Assembly: GCA_023653785.1 (NCBI GenBank)
Contig: JAMKCH010088402.1
Span: 1 to 64,000, forward strand
Reading direction: 5' to 3'
Source: Ophioderma brevispina
Taxonomy: Eukaryota; Echinodermata; Ophiuroidea; Amphilepidida; Ophiodermatidae
DNA: 64,000 nucleotides
Below are positions 1 through 11,765 of the stretch, piece by piece; position 1 is the stretch's first letter, and each line of letters starts with the position of its first letter. The notes below the pieces were generated by a model. The model did no database searches. It was not told the origin of the DNA and saw nothing but the letters and a program-made list of their open reading frames with translations. The translations under genes were made by a program, and so were the position numbers.

Positions 1-848
1 ATATTTTTCATCGGCTCCAGTGAGAATAAGGTCTCCAAGAAACACTTCCTTTTAACAAAAATTATAACAATGGTCCCCGATTAGTTGGGGTCATCTGGAG
101 CAATTCCGTGACCGTGGAGAGCAGAGCATCATTTCTCGTGATGTCTTCTATGAAGAAGGTTAATTAACAATTTAACGAGGGTGGCCCGCGGAAGTGTGGG
201 TGGAATCCGGGAGGGGTAAACCTATAATAGAGGGGTCAAATTTGAAAAATGCTTTCAATGCTGTAACCAAGGTACGGGGATAAAAGTAAAGTTTGCACTA
301 CCTACATCAGGTTATTGAGGAATGTCAAAGGTCATCACTTAAGGTTAAATCCTTAATATTGGTTCCGAATTCCTTTTCCGCAAAGACTGAAACGAATATT
401 TTTTGCAACTGTCTAAATTATCTTACATTCAAGGTTCAATAGAGTTATGGCATTGACCTGGTTTGCCATTTATCTCAATAACCAAAAACAAACGAATGCC
501 AACTACTTTTGTTGCAATCCCTCATGGAAAGGTTTTACAATATGAAACCTCGCTAATGGTCCTTAAACGCCTATTTGGGTCACATCAGCTACTCTCATGT
601 CCATCTATTCAGAGCACTTTCACGCTAAATTTAGTGATTTCGTAACAAAAGACATCTGGTCACCATATGTTAAAGCTGGTCATTTATGAGTTAGCTTGTA
701 CTTTGACGTGATATTGTAGTATTTTTCCTCTGGTCTGTGAGTTTTTGGTAACATGCTCAAAGTTGTTATTTTTTCCATAGGACTACTGTGTTATAAAGAG
801 ACTAATTTGATTTTAACCTAAAGATTCTGAGGCAGAAACTTTGGTAGA
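1..848. other. No gene recognised
   Basis: AT-rich sequence with no reading frame of coding character, no repeat family I recognise and no notable inverted repeat. A 60-codon open frame near 463-645 has no family resemblance. The last bases (834-844, agaaactttgg) may be the left target-site copy of the adjacent transposon. Confidence 0.5.
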
Positions 849-1926
849 CAGGCTGTCCCAAAAAAATGTTAACACTCCTGACGACGCAGTTTTTGATACA
901 AGAAAAGTACGCATGAGTCTTTGTTCGGTATCCCTTTGAAGCCAATCAACAAGCTTTAAATTTGCCATTTTATTTCATTCCAATCCGATACGTAAAACAA
1001 AGAATTATGCTTCATCAATAGGCGAGGGCAAAATCAACTTGGTCCGTTTCGCCTTAGAACACTTGGACTGCATGATGCCCAATGAATACACGTGGCTTCA
1101 TAGCAATTTTCTTTCTATCTTAAAAGAACAAAATAATTGCAGTGTTTTCTATTAAAGAAAGACTTCGAGATTCCTGCCAAACGTTTTTTTCCAAACGTTC
1201 ATCGTTGGATCTAACAACCGCTCTTCTAAAAAGAGAAAGGTTGGCTTGAGTTCTTGCCAATTCTGGTCCGTGGATCTGTATGGCCTGCCACTGTGGTTGG
1301 ATATTTCCAATTCTGCCTGCTTCGTTAGTCCAGTTAGACTTATTATCAAAGGTTTATCTTTCTTTTTTGTTTTAATTTACTTTTGAGTTTTGTGTTTATT
1401 TCTGCTTATAAATCATTAGATTTCCTTGAAATCCAAGTAAGATAAGTGGTTGATTGTTGGTTTAATTTGGTTTGGTTTAACATTCTGTGTACTTTTGAGG
1501 CGGTTTGATAGGGCTAATTCTGCTAACGAAAATGAACTCACTGATTAATATTTGAAAAGTAAAAGTTTGCTGATCATAAGATAATGCTTGACACTTATGC
1601 CAATAAGAAGTTCAAAAGTGATTGTCAATACCTTCAAAGGGCTCTATTTGTCATCATAACGCTTCCATATCCCATTTTTTTTGAGTAATGTTACAAATCA
1701 TGTTTTCACACATCTTACAGTGTAATTATTGCAAATCGAGACCAATCCGCTTTGTAACTCTCCTTTTTGACGCAGCGATCTTTTGTCTACATATACATTG
1801 AAATGGAATAAACGGCAGATAAAAGTTTATTTAGTTAGCTTTAAGAGCATACCAAACAAAGATACATGTCTACTTTTTTCTACAAAATGCACTGTGTCTA
1901 GAGTGTTAACATTTTGGGACAGCCTG
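849..1926. mobile_element. DNA transposon relic with long imperfect terminal inverted repeats
   Basis: The ends are inverted copies. CAGGCTGTCCCAAAA followed by ATGTTAACACTC begins at 849, and GAGTGTTAACAT..TTTTGGGACAGCCTG ends at 1926. The similarity continues inward imperfectly for about 150 bp on each side (roughly 849-1005 and 1770-1926), including matching tctttgtt-ggtat stretches. The flanks read agaaactttgg on the left (834-844) and agaaacttgg on the right (1927-1936). This could be an approximately 10-bp target duplication, although 4 extra bases (taga) sit between it and the left end. A 3-bp AGA duplication is the alternative. The CAGGCTGTCCCAAAA terminus resembles Tc1/mariner-type ends, but no flanking TA dinucleotide fits cleanly. 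The interior holds only short open frames (a 65-codon minus frame at 1152-1349), so it is non-autonomous or decayed. Superfamily is uncertain. Confidence 0.7.
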
Positions 1927-1936
1927 AGAAACTTGG

Positions 1937-2870
1937 ACAACAAGGGAAACGATTGAATAGAAAATTAATCACGGACTCAAAGGCCATAGAAAGAAAAAGC
2001 TATATAATTAATCCTGGACAAAGTCAGATGCAGTGAAAGACATCTAGTGAAAAAAATCCAAGGGACACACGAAACTTTCGATTCCTATTCAAGCGGCAGT
2101 GGAGATTTGAATTGCGCTGACCTTCGGGGTCACGGGAGATTCGAACCAGTAAACCACGCATCTGTTGTATCATTCTGATAAACTACGTTATATAAACGCT
2201 AACAGCAAAGCGTTGGTCAGTAATACTAATGATTCAGTTTGCCTCAGTTGCTCATTTTTCGAAGAGTAGTTTGTAATTTTTTTTCTGAATGACAGGTCGC
2301 TGTGGGGTACACGGCTTAACTGATGGTCGCTGTGGGGGTCAGGACATACACACAATCCTCACAGCTGGAACAATTCAGAATTCCAGGTATATCCCCATAT
2401 TGGTCGTAGCTTAGTATGGGAGACACACCACATGGGTGGTCTTTCTCTTCGATCTCTTGGTCACAATATTTAAATGTATTTCTCTTAAAGGTATCAAAAG
2501 TGTGTATAATTTTTTTTGTTTTTTTTAACAGTGGTGACGAATGCTAAACTGGGGGGGCGGGCGTTTTACTCTCGGTGTGAGCGTAGTGTTAATAAAACGA
2601 TAGTGGGATTCGGGAAATGTTAAATGATAGATGCTCTCCAGGGGCACATGTCCATGTTATGTATGGGTGTTTTAAAAATTTTATATAGATTTCAGGGAGA
2701 CCCCTTTGATTTTGTTTTTTTTTTTTACTTGTATTTTTTTTTTATTTTTATTACCTAAATTTCATTGTCACGTGGGAATTAGGAATATTTTAGAGTTGGC
2801 GTTGAAGATAGCACTGATGAAACTTCCCAAATCAGGCAAATTTAATTAATGAATTAAGACCAAATTTAAG
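1937..2870. other. Intergenic; possible minus-strand tRNA-like B box
   Basis: Mostly featureless AT-rich DNA. At 2136-2147 the plus strand reads gggagattcgaa and continues cc, so the minus strand carries GGTTCGAATCTCCC. That matches a Pol III B box, with an A-box-like tagtttatcaga about 35 bases upstream on that strand (near 2185). It may be a worn tRNA-derived SINE head. Two short direct repeats (ggtcgctgtgggg) lie at about 2296 and 2326. Nothing else is supported. Confidence 0.3.
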
Positions 2871-2872
2871 GG

Positions 2873-3157
2873 GACGGGTTTAGCGCAGCGGTTCTTTCCA
2901 AGCTTTACACCACTGAGGTCCCAGGTCGATCCCGGTCGGGCATGAGGCTTTAGTGGAATTGGTTTCAGCCAAGCTCGCTCTCGGCGTTTTTCTCCGGGTG
3001 CGCCGGTTTCCTCCTTGCTTCTAAAACTGGACTTACTTCCCCTTCCTTGTCTAAATTTAATGTATGTGGTTTCGGCCTCAAAGTTGCATTGTTATGTGTA
3101 AGGCGCCGTGTTCTTTGTAGAGCGCCTTATAACGCTTTAATATTATATTATTATTAA
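2873..3157 (+). mobile_element. tRNA-derived SINE
   Basis: The head has a good A box (tagcgcagcgg, TRGYNNARNNGG-like, near 2880) and a one-base-short B box (ggtcgatccc, near 2923) with tRNA-like spacing. The body contains the ttctccgggtgcgccggttt block followed by cctcc, seen in many animal SINE and LINE tails. The 3' part has paired gcgcc/ggcgc segments (aaggcgccg ... agagcgcctt) and ends in an (att)n tail at about 3143-3157. This order of tRNA head, body and simple tail is what defines a Pol III SINE. No clear target-site duplication was identified. The copy looks complete but not young. Confidence 0.75.
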
Positions 3158-6100
3158 ACTGAAACAAAATCTGAAGTTCTGTATTGTTGAAAACGTCACT
3201 TACATGGAATTGTGGTGATATCATCATAATTGTTTTGAGGACACCTATAAACTTAATAATGATAAGTATCATCCGAACTTGTTCTACTCGTTTAATCCCA
3301 TTTCGGGGACCTCTAGGTCAAAAAGATTTATCACATAAAAATAATTAAATGATGGTGAGATTGCCATTCGGAACTCATCTTCCATTAGTTCGACACCAGA
3401 GTAGCGATTTGCCCGGAGGGATTACCGGCTTAAACATTTTAATTCCTTGTGATTCCACACTCATGACGTGACTGCTGAGGCATCTGTCTCAACTAATAAA
3501 AAAAATTAAGGAAATAAAAGACCTTCTCAATTCTCCATTTATTTTACCCAATTATTGTTACATAATGCCCAAAATTACTTTTCCATGTAATTATTTGGAA
3601 TATTATTGAATCAGATGAAATTATTATCAGAATTATTCCAAAAACAGATGTACTTTAAAAGACCGATTAGACTTTTATTGATAAATGCCATATGACGATA
3701 AGCCCCATTGTTGAAGAGGGTCATGAATAACTTAGAGACTGAATGGTCTTCAGCTGAGCAGTCTAAGACGATGGAACGTAACTATAGGGGAAAAGATTCG
3801 TAACCGAGTGTGAAACATAGCATCACATACGCCAATGCGAGTCTCAGTTATTGCTTCAAGACTTTTCCTTTCTGGATCCAATTAAATGACTATCGCGCGG
3901 CTATAATGACACATAAAAGACAACTCGTGTTTTTTCCGGCAGACTTTCTGACTCATGCACACAATTTCGCGCGCTTTTTTGACCACTGAATTGTATCGCC
4001 TACATCTGTTAATTATACAGTGCTTCGGAGTTTGGCTTAAGAAGTGTGAGATCCGGGAATATTTCACAATTAAGGGTGCTTTGCATGCGTCAACCAATAC
4101 CAGGGGAGTGTGGATGGTGCCACACATCGAAACGAAATTAATTCAATGAAGTCGAGGAAGAGGTATTTATACAATGGTAATTTCATAGGCTTATACCATG
4201 CCAGTGCCGACTTGGAGAAGGGCTAAAGTAGATTAGGTACAAAAAAAATGGAAGGAACCCAAAAGCCGTCTACTTTGAAATCTAAACTATTGCAGAAATG
4301 AAAACAAACTTTGGCATGTCAAAACCGAACATACAATCGAAACGTTTCATATTGTTTGTTGAAGATGTAAAAAACAATTTCATCTAGAAAAATTCAAGTC
4401 AGACGGGTTTATTAAGTTTAGAGCGGAAAACTTTCGGCGAGTGTCGTTCAGACTAGATGTAATGAGGTAGTTCGTGCCAAATGCAAATTACCGAATGATA
4501 GATATCGGATCAAGAGGGAGTTAAAACAGTAACGCGCAACATGCGCCTTGGAGGCAATTATTGCCGCTCTGGTGATACAACAATTAGCAATGTCTTTGTA
4601 ATGGATCATATGAAACACGCCGGGGTCGGCTGGTCAGGCAACTCTCAAACAGTAGGGCACTGATTACTCTTATCCGGTGCCTTTACATCATTCAGCAATT
4701 CGAGTGTAATCACGCATGTAGCAAATCGTAGCAACCCTTACCCTCCGCAACGCTGCCCCCCTTTAATGATGTAAGCGTATATTAACGCTCCAAGTGATCA
4801 AGAGTGTACCGATATTTGGTTTAAAATGATCTAGATACATTTGAATGAGTACACTCAGAGCAAAAGCGTGTTTGTACTAAGGGTTAATGCATTCTCATGC
4901 TAACAGGCACCATTTGAAAAATTTCAATGTGGGTAAATTTGAACTTTATGGAGTCAAACCTTTCAAGAGTTTATATGCAAAGAGTTTTAAATCGATTTCC
5001 TGTGTGGGGCGTCCCCTAGTTCTCGGTATGGCCCAACTTTGTTTAAATTGGTACAAAACTTCAATATCCTCTGAGCAGTTCCGTAATTATGTCAAACAAA
5101 ATTCCAAAATTGCCAAATTTTAAAATCTTTCAAATAACTGATTTCTGTTTCATATCAAAGATTAATACTTTATAGTTTCATGAACAAATATTTGATTTCA
5201 CCATAATATAGTAGATATGACAAAATGATTAAAACATGACATGTTACGGACGGACATTCCACAAGTCCACTTTCAACCACCGTGTTCTGATGGTTTGAAA
5301 CAACAAAGTTTGCATATTTTGAAAGTTGATAGTAACTCTTGATTTGAACCTTTTGCCTTTTCAGAATTATTAAGAGATTATGTCATTTCATTGTTGCGGA
5401 TGAAAACAATTAAAATGAAAGATCCGCAGTACGTTCCCACCGGTGAAGCTGAAGAGAAATAGTTTACCTAAATATTAACAGCTGTAGTTTTTTCATTTCT
5501 TTGCTTTCCATTAGCTGGTTCCTTGCAAAACACTTTCAATTTTAATCTCAAACTGCACACTTCAGAGAAATTGTGACTAAAAAACAAATAATTCAAAAAT
5601 TCTACTATTTGGGAAAAGTCCGTTATTACATTAAGCATGTGTCAGGAATGAAGTTTGTTGATGAAACAACCACCGAAAACAGATAACATTAAAAGTATTC
5701 CCAGGCCTCCGGCCTGCCACCTCGAAACAGCTATAATCAATTGTGCAAAAATCAATATCCTATATTAACAGTTTTCAGTTGGGACTCAAAACGTACAAAT
5801 AACTGTTAAAAAATATTTTAACTGCTATGAGTCCAACTGCCTAGTTAAAACGACGAACATTTTTAAAAGTGCTGGTAAGTCAAAGTGCAGTTGATTTTGA
5901 AATTTCAAATTTGAATTTGAAGAATATAACTCTGAACAGGAGGAATCAACAATGGATGGGACGATACTTTACTTATGGCGAAATTCAAGTATTAAATCAA
6001 ACGAAAACAATAAGGACACCAATATAGGTGTGGGAAATGAGGTGTCAAAGTCCTTCTAACAAGTCTCCTACTTTCTGGCAGGAAAATCCATATTCAGGGA

Positions 6101-8690
6101 CCCACGCGGATTTACGCCACAACACGCCTATTCAAAGCACTCTTTATGGGTGAATGTCACTTGCCCTTCGCCACATTTTAAGGTGATTGTTAAGAAGCAT
6201 TGTGCCAAACGATTTAGAAACTTGGCTTGTTGTCCATACTTTTTCCCGTTATAAAACAGTGGGAAGGCCTAAGTTACGTAATATGGAAATATCTGAGGGG
6301 CCTTTGGTGTGTTCGTCAACAATACAGAAGAAATGATATGATATCTAGAACACGCATCATTTCTATTTGTTACTTTTAATTACACGAATTCGCGCGTTAA
6401 TGGAAAAGAAATCCATTTGTTATATCGGGAAGAAAGAAAGATCTATGTGGTCATAAGGCAGTAGATATCATCGTCAAAATTAAATATCTGAATGAAAATC
6501 CGCGATGTCTATTTCCCTCAAGAATGCCTATATACAGTAAGTACCCGGAAAGTTGGCAGTATTCATTTCATAAGTAATATTGAATTGATAAACACATTAT
6601 ATAGTTGCGGCTGTCCCCGTTTCTTATGTGTGGGCACAATTTGTTTTTTCTTATGATTCTCTTATCCATTTTATTCTTTTTATGATGACAAATGTTTGTT
6701 GAACAAAAATCTCAAGATTGCTTAATGCCTTATATATTTAATATGGAAAAAGGGGCCTTATTACATATACTTCTTAGATCTTTAATAACGCTGCACAGTC
6801 CAAATTTTCATTAGGAACCCTTTTTCCTGGTTTAGCAGTCAAATTGAGTGGGACACAGAATTTATTTTGTTGATGAGGTTTGACCTGCCTATGTATCTCT
6901 CATTTTATTCTTGTTTCGATGTTAGAATTATTGAATTTTGTAAAGGTAACCAAAGATTTAGGCGCCGAAATGTTGGCCCCTCCCCCTCCGCTTACGGCAC
7001 CTCGCTTTGGGATTCATACTTTGCAATGTTTTTACTTTCTTATTGATTAACATCATAGCCTGGACAACGATGGAATTTCAATTTAATGATTGATGAATCA
7101 AGGAGTACCTAATCTACAAGTGGGAAATAAATGATGTATATTTCCAATTTATTACATCATATTATAACCAGACATGCTACGTGATTGATTATATCAAATC
7201 AGCATGAGCGGTTATATGTTCACGTTAATAACTTAAGTTTCTCGGTAAGTTTCTTTATGTTTGACGGGGAATATGCTACGACTTCAGTATCGTAGAGGTA
7301 TGGTAAGTAGTTTTTATTCACATATGGTCAGGACATTGTGGAGAGAGGGTTATGACCTTTAAAAATTAATCCCTCATGACTGTAATCATAATAGAAAATG
7401 TGGATCCCGGTCTCAATATAAGAGAAAATAATCAGAAATGAGTTTCCTCTTTTATTTGTTCTTCAAATATTTTGGGTGCTAGCGAGAATATTTCCATTTA
7501 TCTGAAGACATTTTATTGACTCTACCTTTAGTGGATTTTTCTGAATCTTCTAAGCTGAAACTTTTACTCCACATAAGTGATGGCTTATCCTTCATAATAT
7601 CATTATTTTTCAAGTTAGGATCGTTCAGTAATAACTGTCATTCATAGGAAGGTTGAAATGTAAGCAATGATTCTGATGCAACTTTGTAGGAGTCAAACAA
7701 TAGAAATGTGAAAAAGGGTTGCGCTGAATCTTACACGTCACGTTGTTTTGAAGATTTGTATTTTTGGGGTCTTTTTGTGCTGTTATTGTTTACTTTAAAC
7801 CTTTATACCTTAATTACGATCGATTCCCAGACAGAATGTAATTCTTTTTACTGAACAAAATGCCATTATCTTGTATGAAAATTATTTTAAAATTTATTAT
7901 GACATATTTGTATAGATCGAGTCTTGCTCAAAGATCAACCCCTACTCAATCAGGAAATAAAATGATCTCGATCATAAGAAACAATTTTAAAATACTCATC
8001 ATAAGAAAGAAAAGAATTCCCGTTTGGTCACACGTTATTTGTGTTTATTTCAACACACACAACCATTTATTCGTTACTTTCTCTCATGATGCAATACTTC
8101 TAAACCATGAGATGATTATAACCCCCACTTGTTGGCGCTGGGGGATAAGCCATATAATCATCCGCTCAGTTTTTATAATTTGATATATATAATCAAGTGT
8201 ATGGTCGATTTCGTGAAAGCGACACATCATGTCAAAACTGTATCACTGTTTGTAAAATCATCCAAATCAGTGACTTTTTGTATATCAACATAAAGGAGTC
8301 TTAAAGTTCTTTGTCACAGACTTCTTGATATAGATATATTTTTTTCTGGTGCTTGTTTATTATATGTTAACTTTTTGAACTCTTCACAACCACACGTCTT
8401 GGGCGGGACAAACAGACTGGGACTGGCTATATACAGTTATAGGCTTGAAATTGCACTCAACATTAAAAATATTTCAAATCCCCAAATTTTTTTCAAGAAA
8501 TAGAAATTTCCACCCTTTCTATAGACACAGGTTTATCACCAAAAGTTCAGTCTGCATAGGGTTTTTAGTCATGCTGCTCAAATTTGTTATAAGTAGACCG
8601 CACATGGCTCATTCGTGACTATATATACTGCTACAGACTTACTAACATGTCCCGGGTATATGTAAAGTATAAAGCAGGTTGAGAAGAAAT
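3158..8690. other. Long stretch without recognisable genes
   Basis: 5.5 kb of AT-rich DNA. Open frames here (for example 3882-4127 minus, 4887-5123 plus and 7860-8183 plus) are short, lack recognisable motifs and look like chance frames. Around 5770-5845 there is a weak imperfect dyad (cagttgggactc / gagtccaactg). No SINE, LINE or array was recognised. Confidence 0.45.
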
Positions 8691-8693
8691 ACA

Positions 8694-9289
8694 CACGCAA
8701 AAAACTCCGGTGTTTGAATATGCAACACCAGGTCGGTGTTAAGTTTGTCAGTGGTTAATTTCTGGGTGAAAGTTTAGGATTTAACACCGCTTTGTGTTGC
8801 TGCCAAAATTGGGGTTATGCATTTTGGTGGTCTGCTTATGTATGCAGAAAGTAAAGAAGTAAATATAGAAACAAACAATTTAAAAAACAGCAAACTTTTC
8901 TAAAAAATGTTAGATGTACAGCGCGGATAACAGTTAACACCAACATTTGGTGTTAATTAAAACACCAAGAGTGGGTCTCCTGGGACACCACGAGGGTGTT
9001 TACATTAAAACCCGTGGTGATGTCCAATTTACACCAAGAGGGTGTTAATTAACCAGATGTGTCAATTTAAAACCAGGAGGTGTTAAATACATAATCAACA
9101 CCGGAATGTGGTGTAAGATTAACACCCAAGGAAGTGTTAGTCATATAATTGCAAACACAAAATTTGTTGTCAATATAACACCAATTCGGTGTAAGTTTAC
9201 CCCAATATGTGTGGTCTCTCGAAACAAACCGCTTGGTGTTAAAATCAAACCATCGGTGTTAAATTAAACACGATTGTTGTTTTGCAGTG
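8694..9289. mobile_element. CACTA-like miniature element packed with GGTGTTAA dyads
   Basis: The left end reads CACGCAAAAAAC at 8694. The right end reads GTTGTTTTGCAGTG, ending at 9289, and its reverse complement is CACTGCAAAACAAC, so the termini form a short inverted repeat of CACTG type. Between them lie roughly twenty copies of ggtgtt or aacacc, often as facing pairs (aacacc-n-ggtgtt) separated by ttaa/aatta. Dense subterminal repeats and CACTA/CACTG ends are known traits of the EnSpm/CACTA superfamily. There is no coding capacity, so this would be a non-autonomous derivative. A 3-bp target duplication was not evident. Alternative: a dispersed minisatellite of GGTGTTAA dyads without a transposon origin. 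Confidence 0.5.
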
Positions 9290-9475
9290 AACGTTAACGC
9301 GAACGAATATTTTACGCCGTCTATTCAAAAATCAATCTCTGTGACAAGATTTTTCAATAGGGCGGCGAAGAATAGGGGTTCTTGTAACCACCATTATATG
9401 ATTGATGGGACGTTCTTAAAATGTTTTACTAAATGTTGGTTAAAAAAATGAAGAACCTTTTCTGTTGAGTAAAAT

Positions 9476-10345
9476 CTTATTAGTTTAGGGTTATTACGAG
9501 AATAATTTTCGAGAAAGTTTGGGGAAGAGGTTTGAAAAGATTGTTTTCGATAGTTGAGGGTGCTGAATCCGAATATTTGGGTCCAACCTCTGGGAAATGT
9601 GGGGGGAACTGTAAAATAAGGGGGACAATTAGGACAGGGGTAAATTTGATTTGTCTCATTTATAAGGATTAAAAAAAAGGTATAGTTTGTATAGGTCCCA
9701 CCTTAGTTACACGGCTACAGCCCTGATAAGGTTCCAAATCATTTTGGGGGAAAAAAAATCAGTGCTCAGATTTTGTTGAAAACGGGTTCTGTCAAATTAT
9801 TACCTGGTCATACTGAAGCAAGGAAAAACTCTTTCAATCTTTTGGGTGACAGATCTGTATAAAATTTGAGGTCAGGTTTTGGTGCCCCTATAGCCATGTA
9901 GAACCTCTTGTTTCATTTGCCCACTAATTACGACGAAACCCAAATGCCAAACCTTGCAAATAAGGCAAGACGAAACAATTTGGACACCAGGTTCAACAAA
10001 TCGGAAGCAGCACTGGGTAATGTTACCCCAGGATGACCTTAGACCTAATCGGACTTGTACCTATTATTTACCTAAAGGTCAGAACCTAGGCAAACTATAC
10101 CCTTTTTAATCCTGATAATGAGACCAAATTACATTGGTGCACATTTAAACACAATTTACCTTCTTTCAAATTTACCCCCTGTAATTAATTTTGTCCCCCT
10201 GATTTTACAAAGTCCCCACATTTCCCAGAGGTTGGAACCCAATATTCGGATTCAGCACCCTTCAAACTATAGAACAACATCTTCAAACCTTCTTCCCCAA
10301 ACTTCTAGAATGGGAATTATCGTTTATAACCCTCTATTAGTCAAA
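9476..10345. repeat. 0.87-kb inverted repeat
   Basis: The left arm (about 9476-9860) and right arm (about 9960-10345) are reverse complements with indels. The block tgggaaatgtgggg at 9591-9604 pairs with ccccacatttccca at 10214-10227, and gggtgctgaatccgaatat pairs with atattcggattcagcaccc. The centre is near 9909. Pairing is strong in the outer 230 bp and weakens toward the middle. The arms could be two opposed copies of one repeat or one long-TIR non-autonomous element. A 112-codon open frame overlapping the right arm (10118-10456) is not supported as a gene. Confidence 0.8.
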
Positions 10346-10383
10346 GGTTGTTGGGTAAACTATATTCCATATTGTGTAAGGTG

Positions 10384-10535
10384 TACAGACAGGACAGGCA
10401 GGCAGGGAGAGGGGAGAGGGAGAGAGGAGAGAGAGAGAGGAGAGAGGAGCGAGTGAGAGATAGAGAGAGGAGAAGAGAAAGGAGCGAGAGAGTGATAGGG
10501 AGATAGGAGTATAGAGATATATATGTAGGTAAGTA
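10384..10535. repeat. GA-rich low-complexity tract
   Basis: A nearly pure purine strand of gagagagg/gggaga repeats runs about 130 bp, degrading into gatagg and tatgtaggtaagtagg. It abuts the right arm of the preceding inverted repeat. Open frames on both strands here are low-complexity artefacts. Confidence 0.9.
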
Positions 10536-11540
10536 GGTTGATACTTGATCGAATGCTTGTTAAAAAGAAAGGTAACAAAGGTAATCAGTTTCTAAAAACC
10601 AATTAGGCCGAAACGAAAGCTTCATTTCATGATATCATGTATGATTCGAATCATAAAAACCTAAATATATTGACGTTTATGTGGTGCCGAAAGGCTCTAC
10701 AATATATTGTTCACGTTCTTGTTTCACTGTAGTTTCCTTTACTAAAATGGTAAACAACAACAGAATGTCCCGTGATCTTGTTGGAAAAAAAAAAAATCAC
10801 GGACATTCGAAGCCGAAATACGGATCACAAAAATAAACATTTATCGTGTTGTTGTTTTAGAGCACCATTATATTACGTTTTTGGCCGCGAAACGCTTCTA
10901 TTGCCGCATTATCACTTTACCTAACTTCATTTGAGGATCTGGAGTGAGCTCGGTGACGCTGATTGCGATGTCGCCTCTACGTTAGAAGTTTGTTGCCAAA
11001 TAGGGGTTGCATAAATAGCTGCTTTTTATCATTTGTTGAAACGACAGCCTATACACGTTGAAGCAATTTCCGATCTACTCTTAGTTTTATTCGCAGACGT
11101 GGCTCGACATTTTTTATGAAATCGAGATTGTTTCATCGTATTTAGGTAATTATGGGGGATATTACAATCTAAGTGTGATAGGCATGCGCGCTTGGACGGC
11201 TGCGGCGGCCTAGGTGAAGCGAAATGATTGGACGATTTCTGAAGGCAGCGTAAAATAATAGGCAACAGCGTTTGTAATGCTGTTGGAAAAGGCGTATATA
11301 AATGTCGGTATTATTATTATTATTAGTATGCAATTTTTTTGCACATGATAGTTTGCCCTTTTGTGAATTGTGGTCATTTATGTGGTTTGTGTGGCGGTGC
11401 GGTTATACTAATATAAACTTTCTCTCATTGCAAGTGGATAACCATTGTGGCTTTCTACCCTTTCAGCAATCTTCCTCGTATATTTTCTTTTTAAGGAAAA
11501 ATTTAATGGAAGTGGGATATAAAAGCGAACATTATAAAAC
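10536..11540. other. No recognised gene
   Basis: No motif was recognised. The plus frame from 11302 starts with a leucine-rich stretch that comes from a short (tta)n run, so it is weak evidence for a signal peptide or a gene. Confidence 0.4.
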
Positions 11541-11554
11541 ATTGGCATTCAGTA

Positions 11555-11765
11555 AAAAGGGAACAGACCTCGGGTACACAAGAACGGAGTACCCATCTCC
11601 CCTTCGAAGCGATGGGCCAGACTTAACCATATAAATGCTGCTGTAGGGGATTGCTACATCTCCTCTAAAACGGGCCATAAATGGGCTGGTACTCATGTAT
11701 ACACCTGGGGTAGTAAGAAAACACATTGACAACAGCGGGGCTCAAACTCAAGTATCAATGGAAGG
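11555..11765 (-). mobile_element. Truncated tRNA-derived SINE, minus strand
   Basis: Read on the minus strand, a B-box-like gagtttgagccccgctg is followed by ccccaggtgtatacatgagt with acc after it, then a gtagcaatcccctacagcag block and a cttcgaaggggagatggg block. I recall this order (degenerate B box, ccaggtgtata-atg-gtacc segment, then a cgaaggggagatgg segment) from abundant SINE/LINE tails of marine invertebrates. No A box is seen upstream, so the tRNA head is truncated. The open frames across it (11302-11634 plus, 11532-11732 minus) are therefore probably not genes. Confidence 0.55.

Noticed and set aside
2130..2200. Functional tRNA gene on the minus strand
   Set aside because: A B box is present, but I cannot fold a full cloverleaf or acceptor stem; at most a worn SINE head.
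5705..5850. Dyad agttgggactca / tgagtccaact with flanking ttaacagtt pieces
   Set aside because: Only weak, imperfect pairing over about 22 bp; not distinguishable from chance in AT-rich DNA.
10118..10578. Open frames of 112 and 72 codons on opposite strands
   Set aside because: One lies on an inverted-repeat arm and the GA tract, the other is the complementary CT-rich translation.
11302..11634. 110-codon frame with apparent signal peptide
   Set aside because: The hydrophobic start is a (tta)n run and the 3' part lies in a minus-strand SINE.
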